Source of the DNA: Capnocytophaga leadbetteri
Lineage (GTDB): Bacteria; Bacteroidota; Bacteroidia; Flavobacteriales; Flavobacteriaceae
Reading direction: 5' to 3'
Assembly: GCF_003054025.1 (NCBI RefSeq)
Contig: NZ_QBKG01000009.1
Location: 1-64,000, forward strand
DNA: 64,000 bases
The stretch's first letter is position 1; the number at the start of each line of letters is the position of its first letter. Positions 8,423-16,161 of this stretch are shown piece by piece. Both the position numbers and the translations under genes were made by a program. The notes below the pieces were generated by a model. It ran no database searches and was not told the DNA's origin. It worked only from the letters and a program-made list of their open reading frames with translations.

Positions 8423-9295
8423 TTAAGCTTCAATCCTTTTTATTTCTTCTTTTAACGCCTCAGAGGCTTCTACTAATGGCAAGCGCACATAAGGCTGACA
8501 TAAGCCTTTAGCTGCCAAAATAGCTTTGATACCTGTAGGATTTCCCTCTTTGAAAGCGGCAGCCATCTTAGGCATTAATGCATAGTGCAATTTATTAGCT
8601 TCAACCGTCTTACCTTGTAAGCCTAAGCGCACCATTTCTGAGAACTCTTTTGGATAAGCAATGCCAATCACTGAAATAGCCCCACTACCCCCCATATATA
8701 CTGAAGGTAGCGTAGTAGCATCATCACCAGAAAGGAAGGTAAAATTAGCAGGCATATCTTTGAAGATATTCATATCGAGTTGCAAATTACCAGAGGCCTC
8801 TTTTACGGCTACTATATTCTCGAAATCATTAGCTAAACGCAGTATCGTTTCAGCTGTAAGTGATACTCCTGTACGTCCTGGTACATTATAAAGAATTATA
8901 GGTAATGGACTTTCTGTAGCTACTGCCGCAAAGTGTGCATACAAGCCATTTTGCGAAGGTTTGTTATAATAAGGCGTAACCGAGAGTATCGCTACAAAAT
9001 CAGTTAAATCGGTAGTTTTGATTTCATCAATTACATTCTGCGTGTTATTACCACCGATACCTAAGACCAAAGGCAAACGCCCTTTATTTGCCTCAATAAT
9101 AGTGCTGCGCACTATCTTTTTTTCTTCCTTAGTAAGCGTAGGAGCTTCGCTAGTAGTACCTAAAACTACTATGAACTCTACCCCACCATCAATCACATAG
9201 TTCACTATATTGGCTAATGCCTTAGTGTCTACCTGCCCATCGGCAGTAAAAGGTGTAATTAGGGCAACACCTGTCCCTTTTAGTTGGCTTGTCAT
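8423..9295 (-). CDS. dapA: 4-hydroxy-tetrahydrodipicolinate synthase
   Basis: The 290-aa protein has the DapA barrel with its key motifs: GTTSEAPTLT near residue 46 (pyruvate site), the tyrosine motif YYNKPSQ, LYNVPGRTG near residue 137 and the Schiff-base lysine in VAVKEASGN near residue 163. It condenses pyruvate with aspartate semialdehyde, the first committed step to lysine and diaminopimelate. The aspartate semialdehyde would be supplied by asd at 41176. It lies 7 bp downstream of the 9303-9821 gene and is probably co-transcribed with it. Confidence 0.93.
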   Translation of the reverse strand: MTSQLKGTGVALITPFTADGQVDTKALANIVNYVIDGGVEFIVVLGTTSEAPTLTKEEKKIVRSTIIEANKGRLPLVLGIGGNNTQNVIDEIKTTDLTDFVAILSVTPYYNKPSQNGLYAHFAAVATESPLPIILYNVPGRTGVSLTAETILRLANDFENIVAVKEASGNLQLDMNIFKDMPANFTFLSGDDATTLPSVYMGGSGAISVIGIAYPKEFSEMVRLGLQGKTVEANKLHYALMPKMAAAFKEGNPTGIKAILAAKGLCQPYVRLPLVEASEALKEEIKRIEA

Positions 9296-9302
9296 AATTT
9301 TT

Positions 9303-9821
9303 CTATTTATGAATAATTGTACTTAAAACTTTTTTCACTTCGTTTACGAATACGGTTTCCTGATTAGGGGTACAACCGATGACTATATCATTATATTGTA
9401 AGTCAATACCCTGAAAACCAATGCGTAATTTGGCTCTGATAGACGAAGAAAGCAGCAACAATGGCAGCTTAGGTTCATTAAAATAATTGATAAGCAAATC
9501 ATACTCCTGTTCAGCCAAACGGTCGGCGTGGTAATTGCGTATTTTGCCCTGCCAATTGATTTCTTTATCAATGAGAATAGGTGTACCATTAGCGTGTGTT
9601 TCTTCTGATACACGTTTATACCCTAAAATGATATAGTTTTCGGGACGTATAGCATAATGCTTAATAAGCCCCAAAAGCGGATTAACATCTTTTACAACGT
9701 CCATATCCACTATACAGCCCACTTTGGTTAATTCATTGTTAAACAATTTATTATAATTATCCAAAGCTTTAAAATTCTTGCGAATTTTATTTTTTATATA
9801 ATAATTCTTTACTATTTCCAA
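9303..9821 (-). CDS. Conserved flavobacterial protein (DUF6913-like)
   Basis: A 172-aa soluble protein without signal peptide or membrane segment, starting with a basic helix (MEIVKNYYIKNKIRK). From memory, its layout resembles a small family found beside dapA in many flavobacteria (DUF6913), whose function is unknown. It ends 7 bp before dapA, so the two probably share an mRNA. Its promoter interleaves with that of the divergent nucleotidase gene. No catalytic motif is recognisable. Confidence 0.7.
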   Translation of the reverse strand: MEIVKNYYIKNKIRKNFKALDNYNKLFNNELTKVGCIVDMDVVKDVNPLLGLIKHYAIRPENYIILGYKRVSEETHANGTPILIDKEINWQGKIRNYHADRLAEQEYDLLINYFNEPKLPLLLLSSSIRAKLRIGFQGIDLQYNDIVIGCTPNQETVFVNEVKKVLSTIIHK

Positions 9822-9829
9822 AATATTTG

Positions 9830-9837
9830 TAATTTTG
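9830..9837 (+). promoter_or_regulatory. -7 element of the split nucleotidase operon
   Basis: TAATTTTG at 9830-9837; no clear -33 box. It lies only 10 bp from the opposing -7 element at 9848-9855. Confidence 0.45.
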
Positions 9838-9847
9838 CGTGTGATTG

Positions 9848-9855
9848 CAAAGGTA
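9848..9855 (-). promoter_or_regulatory. -7 element of the 9303-9821 gene and dapA
   Basis: Minus-strand TACCTTTG. The start at about 9841 would leave a leader of roughly 20 nt before the ATG at 9821. Confidence 0.55.
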
Positions 9856-9885
9856 ACAATAAATTTTAAATTTAAAAGATTATTT

Positions 9886-10677
9886 ATGAGAAAGTTTAAA
9901 CAATTAAATCATTACTTCATCGTGTCATTGGTTGCGATAGGGCTTCTTAGTGCTTGCGCTGCCCATATCAACAAACCAGAATTGACAAAAGTAACAGCAA
10001 AAAACATAGTAATTACCGATACTATACCTTCTCTAAATCAGGTAGATAAGTTTGTTATGCCCTACAGGAAACACGTAGAGGAAGAGATGAACAAAGTGCT
10101 GAGCCAAAATGCAAATGACTTAGTGAAAGACCGTAAACACCCTCGGCTAAATACTGCTATCTCTAACCTATTTGGTGATGCTACTTACGAAATTGTATCG
10201 CCTATTTATAAAAAACGTACTGGGAACGATATAGATTTTGTACTGATGAACTGGGGTGGCATTCGCGCTGACCTTGCTAAAGGTCCTGTAACAGTGGGTG
10301 ATGCCTACGCCCTTATGCCGTTTGAAAACGAGGTAGTAATCGTAACAATGAAAGGTGAAAAAGTGCAAGAATTAGTTGATTACCTTATCAAACACCGCCT
10401 CCCCCACCCTCTCTCTAAACAAGTAGCTCTGCAAATAACCCAAGATGGAAAAATTGTAAAATTCACCATTAATGGCAAGCCTTTTGACCCCAACGCCACC
10501 TACAGAGTAGCTACTTCAGACTACCTATTCAACGGTGGTGATGCTATGTACTTTTTCGGTAACCCTATACAAAAAGAGGATACGGGCTATAAAATACGCA
10601 ACGTATTGATTGATTACTTTAAAAAAACAGATGTGATAGGCGCTAAAGAAGACCACCGTTTTGAATACAAACCTTAG
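9886..10677 (+). CDS. 5'-nucleotidase C-terminal-domain lipoprotein
   Basis: The 263-aa protein begins with a lipoprotein signal (VAIGLLSACAA, cysteine at residue 24). The rest is the substrate-binding C-terminal domain of UshA-type 5'-nucleotidases, with NWGGIRADLAKGPVTVGD, LMPFENEVVIVTMKG and SDYLFNGGDAMYFF patterns. It lacks the metal-binding catalytic domain, which is encoded by the next gene. ATG 9886 was chosen over the longer frame from 9835, which would start within the promoter. The two proteins probably act together on periplasmic nucleotides. Confidence 0.82.
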   Translation: MRKFKQLNHYFIVSLVAIGLLSACAAHINKPELTKVTAKNIVITDTIPSLNQVDKFVMPYRKHVEEEMNKVLSQNANDLVKDRKHPRLNTAISNLFGDATYEIVSPIYKKRTGNDIDFVLMNWGGIRADLAKGPVTVGDAYALMPFENEVVIVTMKGEKVQELVDYLIKHRLPHPLSKQVALQITQDGKIVKFTINGKPFDPNATYRVATSDYLFNGGDAMYFFGNPIQKEDTGYKIRNVLIDYFKKTDVIGAKEDHRFEYKP

Positions 10678-10684
10678 AATTATT

Positions 10685-11599
10685 ATGGAAAGAAGAACAT
10701 TTATTAAAAATATAGGAGCTTCCTCTCTACTTGTAGGCTTAGGAGGACTTGGCTCGCTATCTATGAAGCCTAATAATGCAAAGCATATCACTATTTTGCA
10801 TACTAATGACACTCATAGCCATATAGACCCTCTACCCCTAAATGACCCCATTAACCCCAATAAGGGAGGGGCTGCCCGTAGAGCACAACTGATAGAACGC
10901 ATTAGAAAAGAAAACCCTAATACGCTGCTGTTTGATGCTGGTGATATTTTTCAAGGAACACCCTATTTCAACTTCTACGGAGGAGAATTGGAGTTTAAAG
11001 TAATGTCGATGTTGCGATATGATGCTGCCACATTAGGCAATCACGATTTTGATAATGGCTTAGAAGGACTTTATGCCCAACTGCCTCACGCTAAATTTGA
11101 TTTTATCATCTCGAACTACGATGTAAGCAACACAATACTCAACGGACATACAAAGCCTTATAAAATATACTTAGTAGATGGTATAAAAATAGGAGTTTTT
11201 GGTATTGGTGTTGAATTGGAAGGATTGGTAACTAAGCAGAATTATGGGGAAACTGTATATCTTGACCCTATAGAAATAGCACAAGATATGGAGCGAAAAT
11301 TACGCAATGAAGAAAAGTGTGACCTTATTATCTGTCTTTCGCACATAGGTTATGACTATAAAGATAACCCTAAAAAGGTAAACGATCTAAAAGTAGCTGC
11401 CCAAACTTCGCATATAGACCTTATTATTGGAGGACATACACACACTTTCTTAGAACGTCCTACCTTGGTAACTAACAGAAGTGGCAATACTACTTTAGTA
11501 AACCAAGTAGGGTGCTATGGCATCAATTTAGGGCGCATAGACTTCTATTTTGAAGAAAATATATTAGTGAAAAACAAATCAGTAAGTATTGAAATATAA
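10685..11599 (+). CDS. 5'-nucleotidase metallophosphatase domain, Tat-exported
   Basis: The 304-aa protein starts with a twin-arginine signal (ERRTFIKN followed by a hydrophobic segment). It contains the calcineurin-like metal ligands of UshA nucleotidases: NDTHSH (residue about 42), DAGDIFQG (about 80), GNHDFDNG (about 112) and GGHTHTF near the end of the domain. It stops where the C-terminal substrate-specificity domain would begin, and that domain is the preceding gene. ATG 10685 follows the upstream stop by 7 bp; an upstream in-frame TTG at 10661 overlaps that gene and would precede the Tat motif by eight residues. Confidence 0.85.
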   Translation: MERRTFIKNIGASSLLVGLGGLGSLSMKPNNAKHITILHTNDTHSHIDPLPLNDPINPNKGGAARRAQLIERIRKENPNTLLFDAGDIFQGTPYFNFYGGELEFKVMSMLRYDAATLGNHDFDNGLEGLYAQLPHAKFDFIISNYDVSNTILNGHTKPYKIYLVDGIKIGVFGIGVELEGLVTKQNYGETVYLDPIEIAQDMERKLRNEEKCDLIICLSHIGYDYKDNPKKVNDLKVAAQTSHIDLIIGGHTHTFLERPTLVTNRSGNTTLVNQVGCYGINLGRIDFYFEENILVKNKSVSIEI

Positions 11600-11637
11600 G
11601 TAGTTAGAAAATAATATGCAAAAAAGTTGCTCTTTTT

Positions 11638-11668
11638 TTTGCATATTAAAAAAAGTTATGTACCTTTG
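11638..11668 (+). promoter_or_regulatory. Promoter of tRNA-Leu
   Basis: TTTG at 11638-11641, 19-bp spacer, TACCTTTG at 11661-11668, giving a start about 12 bp before the mature tRNA 5' end. Confidence 0.7.
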
Positions 11669-11687
11669 CAGCCGATTTAAAGAGTAG

Positions 11688-11767
11688 GCCTGAGTGGCGG
11701 AATTGGTAGACGCGCACGACTCAAACTCGTGTTCTTCGGAGTGAGGGTTCGATTCCCTCCTCAGGTA
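11688..11767 (+). tRNA. tRNA-Leu (anticodon CAA)
   Basis: Acceptor stem GCCTGAG/CTCAGGT with the G1-U72 pair and discriminator A typical of bacterial tRNA-Leu. The anticodon stem is CACGA/TCGTG with loop CTCAAAC, so the anticodon is CAA, reading UUG. The T arm is GAGGG-TTCGATT-CCCTC and there is an 11-nt variable region. CCA is not encoded. A terminator follows immediately. Confidence 0.95.
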
Positions 11768-11770
11768 CAA

Positions 11771-11804
11771 AAAAAGCTATCCTAATTAGGGTAGCTTTTT
11801 TTAT
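11771..11804 (+). terminator. Terminator of tRNA-Leu
   Basis: Stem AAAAAGCTATCC (11771-11782) / GGGTAGCTTTTT (11789-11800), 6-nt loop, T-run. It may also serve the leftward tolC gene ending at 11821. Confidence 0.8.
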
Positions 11805-11820
11805 TGTCTTTATTTAGTAC

Positions 11821-13167
11821 TTATTTTATAGTATCTAACTTCCCTTGTGATTTGAGCAACTCTATTTCTGCTAACTTATAATCTAAAAGTGCATTTGTAT
11901 AGTTATTTTTTGTATCAGACAAAGAACGTTCGGCATCTAACAAATCGGTGAGAGAAGCTAAGCCCTGCTGGTAATTATTCTGCGTATTGAGCAACACCTC
12001 TTCAGCTAACTTTACATTTTCCTTTTGTGAATCTATTGTAAGTAGATTATTATTTAGTTGGCTATGTGCATTTTCATAAGCCAAATCCATAGCAAGGTGG
12101 GTATCTTTGAGGGTAGCTTCTAAAGCTTGGCTCTCTATCTGAGCTTGGCGTATTTTAGCTGTAGTACCAAAACCTGAAAAAATAGGTACACTAACCCCTA
12201 ATGTAATAGACGAATAGTCAGCCCCATATACTTTATCCTTTTTACCATAAACAATTGGCATTTTAGGCCCCATACTCAAATAGCCATAAGTAGCTTGTAA
12301 CATCAAAGAAGGATAGAGAGCTGCACGTTTTACCTTTACATTGATATCCAAAAGTTGTTTCTGTTTTTCGAGGACTTGTAACTCTATGCGATTGTTAGAG
12401 CTCCCTTTGGCAAAAGCAAGATCGTAATTAGCTTCAAAACCTTCTTTAGGAAGTATGATTTGCTCATTCATAGGCATTCCTATCATATATTTAAGCGCAT
12501 TTTCAGAGAGTTGTAGTCCGTTAAGGGCTTGCTGTCTTGCAGACTTAAGATTATTCAGCGCTACTGTGGTACGATCTAGGTCTATTTTTTTAGCTAAACC
12601 AGCTTCGTTAAGACCTTTTACTACCCCTGCTGTCTTCTCGGTAAGGGCTAGGTTTGCTTCTACATTTTGCAACATCTGACGGGTTTGATATACCTGATAA
12701 TAGGCTTTAGCTACCTTTTCGATAATCTCATTCTCAGTAAGTTGTTGATTAAGCAGATAAAACTCGCGAGTAGTGCGCGCCGCCTTAAGCCCCATAAATA
12801 CAGCTTGACTAAAGAGCATTTGAGTAAGTTTAGCTTCAGCATTAGCTGACCATTTTTGTCCCATTTCCATTTTTAACGGCTCATTGCTTATAGGCATACC
12901 AGGAAATGCAAAAGTACTAGGATCAATATAAGTGGCTTGTAACTTAGGGTTGTATACCATACCACCTGAAGCTGCAAGGTTAGGCAGTGCATTGGCACGT
13001 ACTTCTTGTATCTGGTATTCACTCTTCTTCACATCTAAGCGCGCTTTCTCAGCATCGGCTTTGTGTTCTAAAGCGTAATGTATTGCGTCTTTTAGCGTAA
13101 GTTCTTTTTGTTGTGCAAAAGAAATTGCTGTAGCGCACAGCAAAATAGTTGTAATGATTCTTTTCAT
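11821..13167 (-). CDS. TolC-family outer membrane efflux protein
   Basis: The 448-aa protein has a signal peptide (ATAISFAQQ, cleavage near residue 19) followed by the duplicated helical/beta pattern of TolC proteins. Examples are LTLKDAIHYALEHKAD at the start and the late repeat NNYQQGLASLTDLLDAERSLSDTKN. TolC proteins form the outer membrane channel of tripartite exporters. It lies 44 bp behind a TetR gene, but no HlyD-type adaptor or inner-membrane pump follows; a tRNA gene lies downstream instead. The partners must be encoded elsewhere. Confidence 0.88.
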   Translation of the reverse strand: MKRIITTILLCATAISFAQQKELTLKDAIHYALEHKADAEKARLDVKKSEYQIQEVRANALPNLAASGGMVYNPKLQATYIDPSTFAFPGMPISNEPLKMEMGQKWSANAEAKLTQMLFSQAVFMGLKAARTTREFYLLNQQLTENEIIEKVAKAYYQVYQTRQMLQNVEANLALTEKTAGVVKGLNEAGLAKKIDLDRTTVALNNLKSARQQALNGLQLSENALKYMIGMPMNEQIILPKEGFEANYDLAFAKGSSNNRIELQVLEKQKQLLDINVKVKRAALYPSLMLQATYGYLSMGPKMPIVYGKKDKVYGADYSSITLGVSVPIFSGFGTTAKIRQAQIESQALEATLKDTHLAMDLAYENAHSQLNNNLLTIDSQKENVKLAEEVLLNTQNNYQQGLASLTDLLDAERSLSDTKNNYTNALLDYKLAEIELLKSQGKLDTIK

Positions 13168-13211
13168 TGATATTTGTTTTTATATGTTAGATAGGCTTTA
13201 AACAAGCTTTT

Positions 13212-13826
13212 TTATATTAATTTTTCATTTTTAAGCTGTAATACACGCTCTAATTCTTTCATACCTTTTTCGTTTACTAATATCCTGAAAAAATACTCCA
13301 TAAGGGTATAAACAGTATCCCCAAAAGGAAATTCTCTCTCAGGAAAAGTATTGGCAACAGAACGCGAACGTTGTACACTAGAGTAAAAGGTTTTATAAAA
13401 ATTTACATTGATATCCTCTCTAAAAAGTCCTTCTTTCCAACCTTTTTCTAAGAGTTTATCTATAAAACGGGCATCAGACTTAGCAAATTCTATCTCCATA
13501 CGCTCGTAGGTTTTGGAGTAATATTTTCGGAGTTCCCAAATAGGACGGTCGCTATTGATATTGAACATCTCTTTTACTTTTTTCTGATTGCGGTATACAT
13601 TTTCTATTACCGAGCCATCGCCTTGTACAAAAGCGTCTACATTTTTGCAACTCATATCTAAGGCGTAATCTAATACTGCCTCTACTAAGTCGTTTTTAGA
13701 AGGGAAGTGCTCATAAAGCGTTTTTTTTGATATTCCCATTTTGCTTGCTAAATCGTCCATTGTAAAGGTTTTAAACCCATACTGCATAAAATCATTCAAT
13801 GCGCGCTTTACTATTTCTTCTTTCAT
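13212..13826 (-). CDS. TetR-family transcriptional regulator
   Basis: The 204-aa protein has an N-terminal TetR helix-turn-helix (FTMDDLASKMGISKKTLYEHF, residues about 20-40) and a divergent ligand-binding C-terminal half. Being first in the operon with tolC, it probably represses both genes. A 14-bp palindrome (13847-13860) with an extra half site lies between its promoter and start codon and is a plausible operator. Confidence 0.85.
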   Translation of the reverse strand: MKEEIVKRALNDFMQYGFKTFTMDDLASKMGISKKTLYEHFPSKNDLVEAVLDYALDMSCKNVDAFVQGDGSVIENVYRNQKKVKEMFNINSDRPIWELRKYYSKTYERMEIEFAKSDARFIDKLLEKGWKEGLFREDINVNFYKTFYSSVQRSRSVANTFPEREFPFGDTVYTLMEYFFRILVNEKGMKELERVLQLKNEKLI

Positions 13827-13846
13827 ATCTATATTAATTTGTCAAT

Positions 13847-13876
13847 TTGCTAATTAGCAATTTACCAATTGCTAAT
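13847..13876. promoter_or_regulatory. Candidate TetR operator
   Basis: Perfect palindrome TTGCTAATTAGCAA at 13847-13860, followed by the related half site AATTGCTAAT at 13867-13876, in the leader between the -7 element and the tetR start. Confidence 0.45.
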
Positions 13877-13893
13877 CATCTTGAATTCGGGGG

Positions 13894-13924
13894 CAAAGGT
13901 AGTATAAAAAACTTAATAAACAAA
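13894..13924 (-). promoter_or_regulatory. Promoter of tetR-tolC
   Basis: Minus-strand TACCTTTG (13894-13901) with TTTG at 13921-13924, spacing 19 bp. Confidence 0.65.
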
Positions 13925-13967
13925 AAAAGTTTCCTACTTTTGTAAGAAACTTTATATTTTTTAACCA

Positions 13968-14900
13968 TTATAAACTCAAGAAGGTAAATCCTACACCCAC
14001 TACTGTTTGCTTGTAATTATAGTCTATCAGTGAGTCGCCATAACCGTGCGAGGCTTGCAAAGCAATGCGTAAATCTCGGCTAAGAGGATATATCCAATTA
14101 CACTCTATATGCGCTCGATTATGGTTGAGATTCAGATTATTGCGGAGCTTTAGAGAAAAGGCATTCTTTCTGAAAGGAAAAATCAAGGAGAGCTCGCATC
14201 TACCTATGTAATTCTCTATATCGGGATTATCGTCTTCGCGAGGCTTTTCAGTAAAACGTTTCCATAAACGCGCATTTATTAGCACCTCATTCCACTGAAA
14301 AATACCCATTAGAATAAAGCGATTCCAACTGCGCGAATGAGCAGCCTCTTTGCCGTTAGATTGGTGATTAATTGAAAAACCTGCCATTTTCATTTTGAGG
14401 TTTCCTGCTGAAAAATTCAGCGGATAGGTAAAAATAAGCTCTGGTTCATAGTTTATCTCTCTGAAAGGACGCGACAATTTGCCGTTGTACATCTGCCAAT
14501 ACGCTTGTTGGGTGAAAGCTACCCATACATCGCCTTTACCAAAAGCATCTTGCATAACCTTAGCTTTAAGGCTCACCTGAAATTTAGTTTCAATATGCTG
14601 ATAGTCACGCCACTCAGGCACAGGGCGGTCAGGATTGAGGCTCTGGGGTTGTTCCGTGGGCACATCGGTAAAACGAAACGGCATCACATACATAGGCATA
14701 TAGTCTACAAACTTAAAAGTACCCCTTTGGTCTTCGCGGTCGAGTTCCCAGTTTTTCGAAAGGATACGCTCTAATTGAAGTGTCTTGCTTATCACAGCTT
14801 CTTCTCTTGGAAGCTCTTGTAGTGTATCAATAGTAGTTGTTTTTTGTGCTACTGCACTACTACCTATTATCAGTAGGCTTATCAGTAAAGTATTTTTCAT
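13968..14900 (-). CDS. pldA: Outer membrane phospholipase A
   Basis: The 310-aa protein has a signal peptide (LIIGSSAVAQ) and a beta-barrel. It shows the OMPLA active-site motif INHQSNGKEAAHSRSWNR near residue 187, with the catalytic His and Ser in HxSNG and the conserved SRSWNR. OMPLA hydrolyses phospholipids that reach the outer leaflet of the outer membrane. It has its own -7 element and is not obviously co-transcribed with a neighbour. Confidence 0.87.
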   Translation of the reverse strand: MKNTLLISLLIIGSSAVAQKTTTIDTLQELPREEAVISKTLQLERILSKNWELDREDQRGTFKFVDYMPMYVMPFRFTDVPTEQPQSLNPDRPVPEWRDYQHIETKFQVSLKAKVMQDAFGKGDVWVAFTQQAYWQMYNGKLSRPFREINYEPELIFTYPLNFSAGNLKMKMAGFSINHQSNGKEAAHSRSWNRFILMGIFQWNEVLINARLWKRFTEKPREDDNPDIENYIGRCELSLIFPFRKNAFSLKLRNNLNLNHNRAHIECNWIYPLSRDLRIALQASHGYGDSLIDYNYKQTVVGVGFTFLSL

Positions 14901-14920
14901 TTCTTTATTTTTTAACGGGG

Positions 14921-14928
14921 CAAAAGTA
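14921..14928 (-). promoter_or_regulatory. -7 element of pldA
   Basis: Minus-strand TACTTTTG; no clear -33 box, as the upstream DNA is the 3' end of the neighbouring gene. Confidence 0.45.
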
Positions 14929-14937
14929 GCAAAAAAA

Positions 14938-16137
14938 TTACTTAATAATATAGAGTTTATTACTATTTGTTAGGAGTTTGTAGTACAAATGTACATTCTG
15001 ATACACCTCATAGTCACCTAATGATTCTGTACTTGCCTCTTTATTTTTCCTGTAGATGGTTTCATTTTGCATAAATACTTCTCTATTACCTTTATCATAA
15101 TAATAGGGTGTATTTTTCAGTCTAAAAGTCACATTGTCTATCACTAAGTCATAATACTGATTTTCACCGTCATAACTAATATATTGCGGATGTATCATTC
15201 CTCTTTTATGACTCTCTGTCTTTTGTCCTGTATCCATTATATCATTGAACAAATTATCATTCCAGCCCTTTTCTAAGCCTTTCTCTCGTAATGAATAGAC
15301 AGAGAGATCTCCAAAACTATCAGTAGGCAGATAGAAAAACTGCCATTTTTGGTCTTGCCTATATACTACCTTAGCACCTAATTTATCTTTGTTGAGGGCT
15401 GCACTTACATCGTCGTCATATATTATTATTTCTTTTAACACATAACATTCAGCTTTTTCTTTTACTATATTGAGGTGCTCTAAACGCTGCTTGGCACTCC
15501 ACTTATCAGAACCTTCTACAAAAGTAATAGGTTTCATCAGTGTATCACCATCAATAGCCCACGAGGTATAAAAATTGCGAATAGTATTGACAAAGTAATG
15601 ATTTAAGAAAAATCCTTCACGGCTATGATTTTTCAGCTTTTCAGATACAAATTTATCTATCATTTTTCCGCCTATATCATATTTGTACATAGCTCCTAAA
15701 TAATGATCAAAGCATACTAATTCGTTCTTAGCGTTTAGAAAATAATAATTATATACATCATCTTCTATCAGAAACTGTATTTCTTTACCTTGTTCGCGAT
15801 AAGAAGTTTCGTATTCTAATATTTTATAGCGTGCATACTTATCGGGGATTGACCAATCAGAATATACTTTTTTTATATCATCAAGACAGATTACTACAAG
15901 TATCCAAAGCAGAAAGACGCCTATACCCCCCATACACCATCGTGCCCAGCGGTAGTAAAAGCTGTAGTAAACGAAAAAACCAAGTACCAGAATCGCACTA
16001 ATGACCAACCCGACTAAGAATAGGTAGAGTGCTTCGTAAGAGGCATTTAACACCAACAATGAAAATAGTGGCACTAAAATAAGTAGCACAACTACCACCA
16101 CAGTACCTATTCCTTTTTTTACAGAAGGTTTATCCAT
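14938..16137 (-). CDS. Uncharacterised membrane protein
   Basis: A 399-aa protein with three predicted N-terminal membrane segments (about residues 10-30, 35-55 and 70-90), followed by a roughly 300-residue soluble part rich in Tyr, Asp and Lys. I recognise no family or catalytic motif. It starts 24 bp after mnmE on the same strand and so is probably expressed as the second gene of that unit. The soluble part has no cysteine-rich or repeat structure. Confidence 0.7.
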   Translation of the reverse strand: MDKPSVKKGIGTVVVVVLLILVPLFSLLVLNASYEALYLFLVGLVISAILVLGFFVYYSFYYRWARWCMGGIGVFLLWILVVICLDDIKKVYSDWSIPDKYARYKILEYETSYREQGKEIQFLIEDDVYNYYFLNAKNELVCFDHYLGAMYKYDIGGKMIDKFVSEKLKNHSREGFFLNHYFVNTIRNFYTSWAIDGDTLMKPITFVEGSDKWSAKQRLEHLNIVKEKAECYVLKEIIIYDDDVSAALNKDKLGAKVVYRQDQKWQFFYLPTDSFGDLSVYSLREKGLEKGWNDNLFNDIMDTGQKTESHKRGMIHPQYISYDGENQYYDLVIDNVTFRLKNTPYYYDKGNREVFMQNETIYRKNKEASTESLGDYEVYQNVHLYYKLLTNSNKLYIIK

Positions 16138-16161
16138 ATTATAACAAATTTAAATTACAAA

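Noticed and set aside
11579-11770. 63-aa minus-strand frame
   Set aside because: It runs antisense through the tRNA-Leu gene and its promoter.
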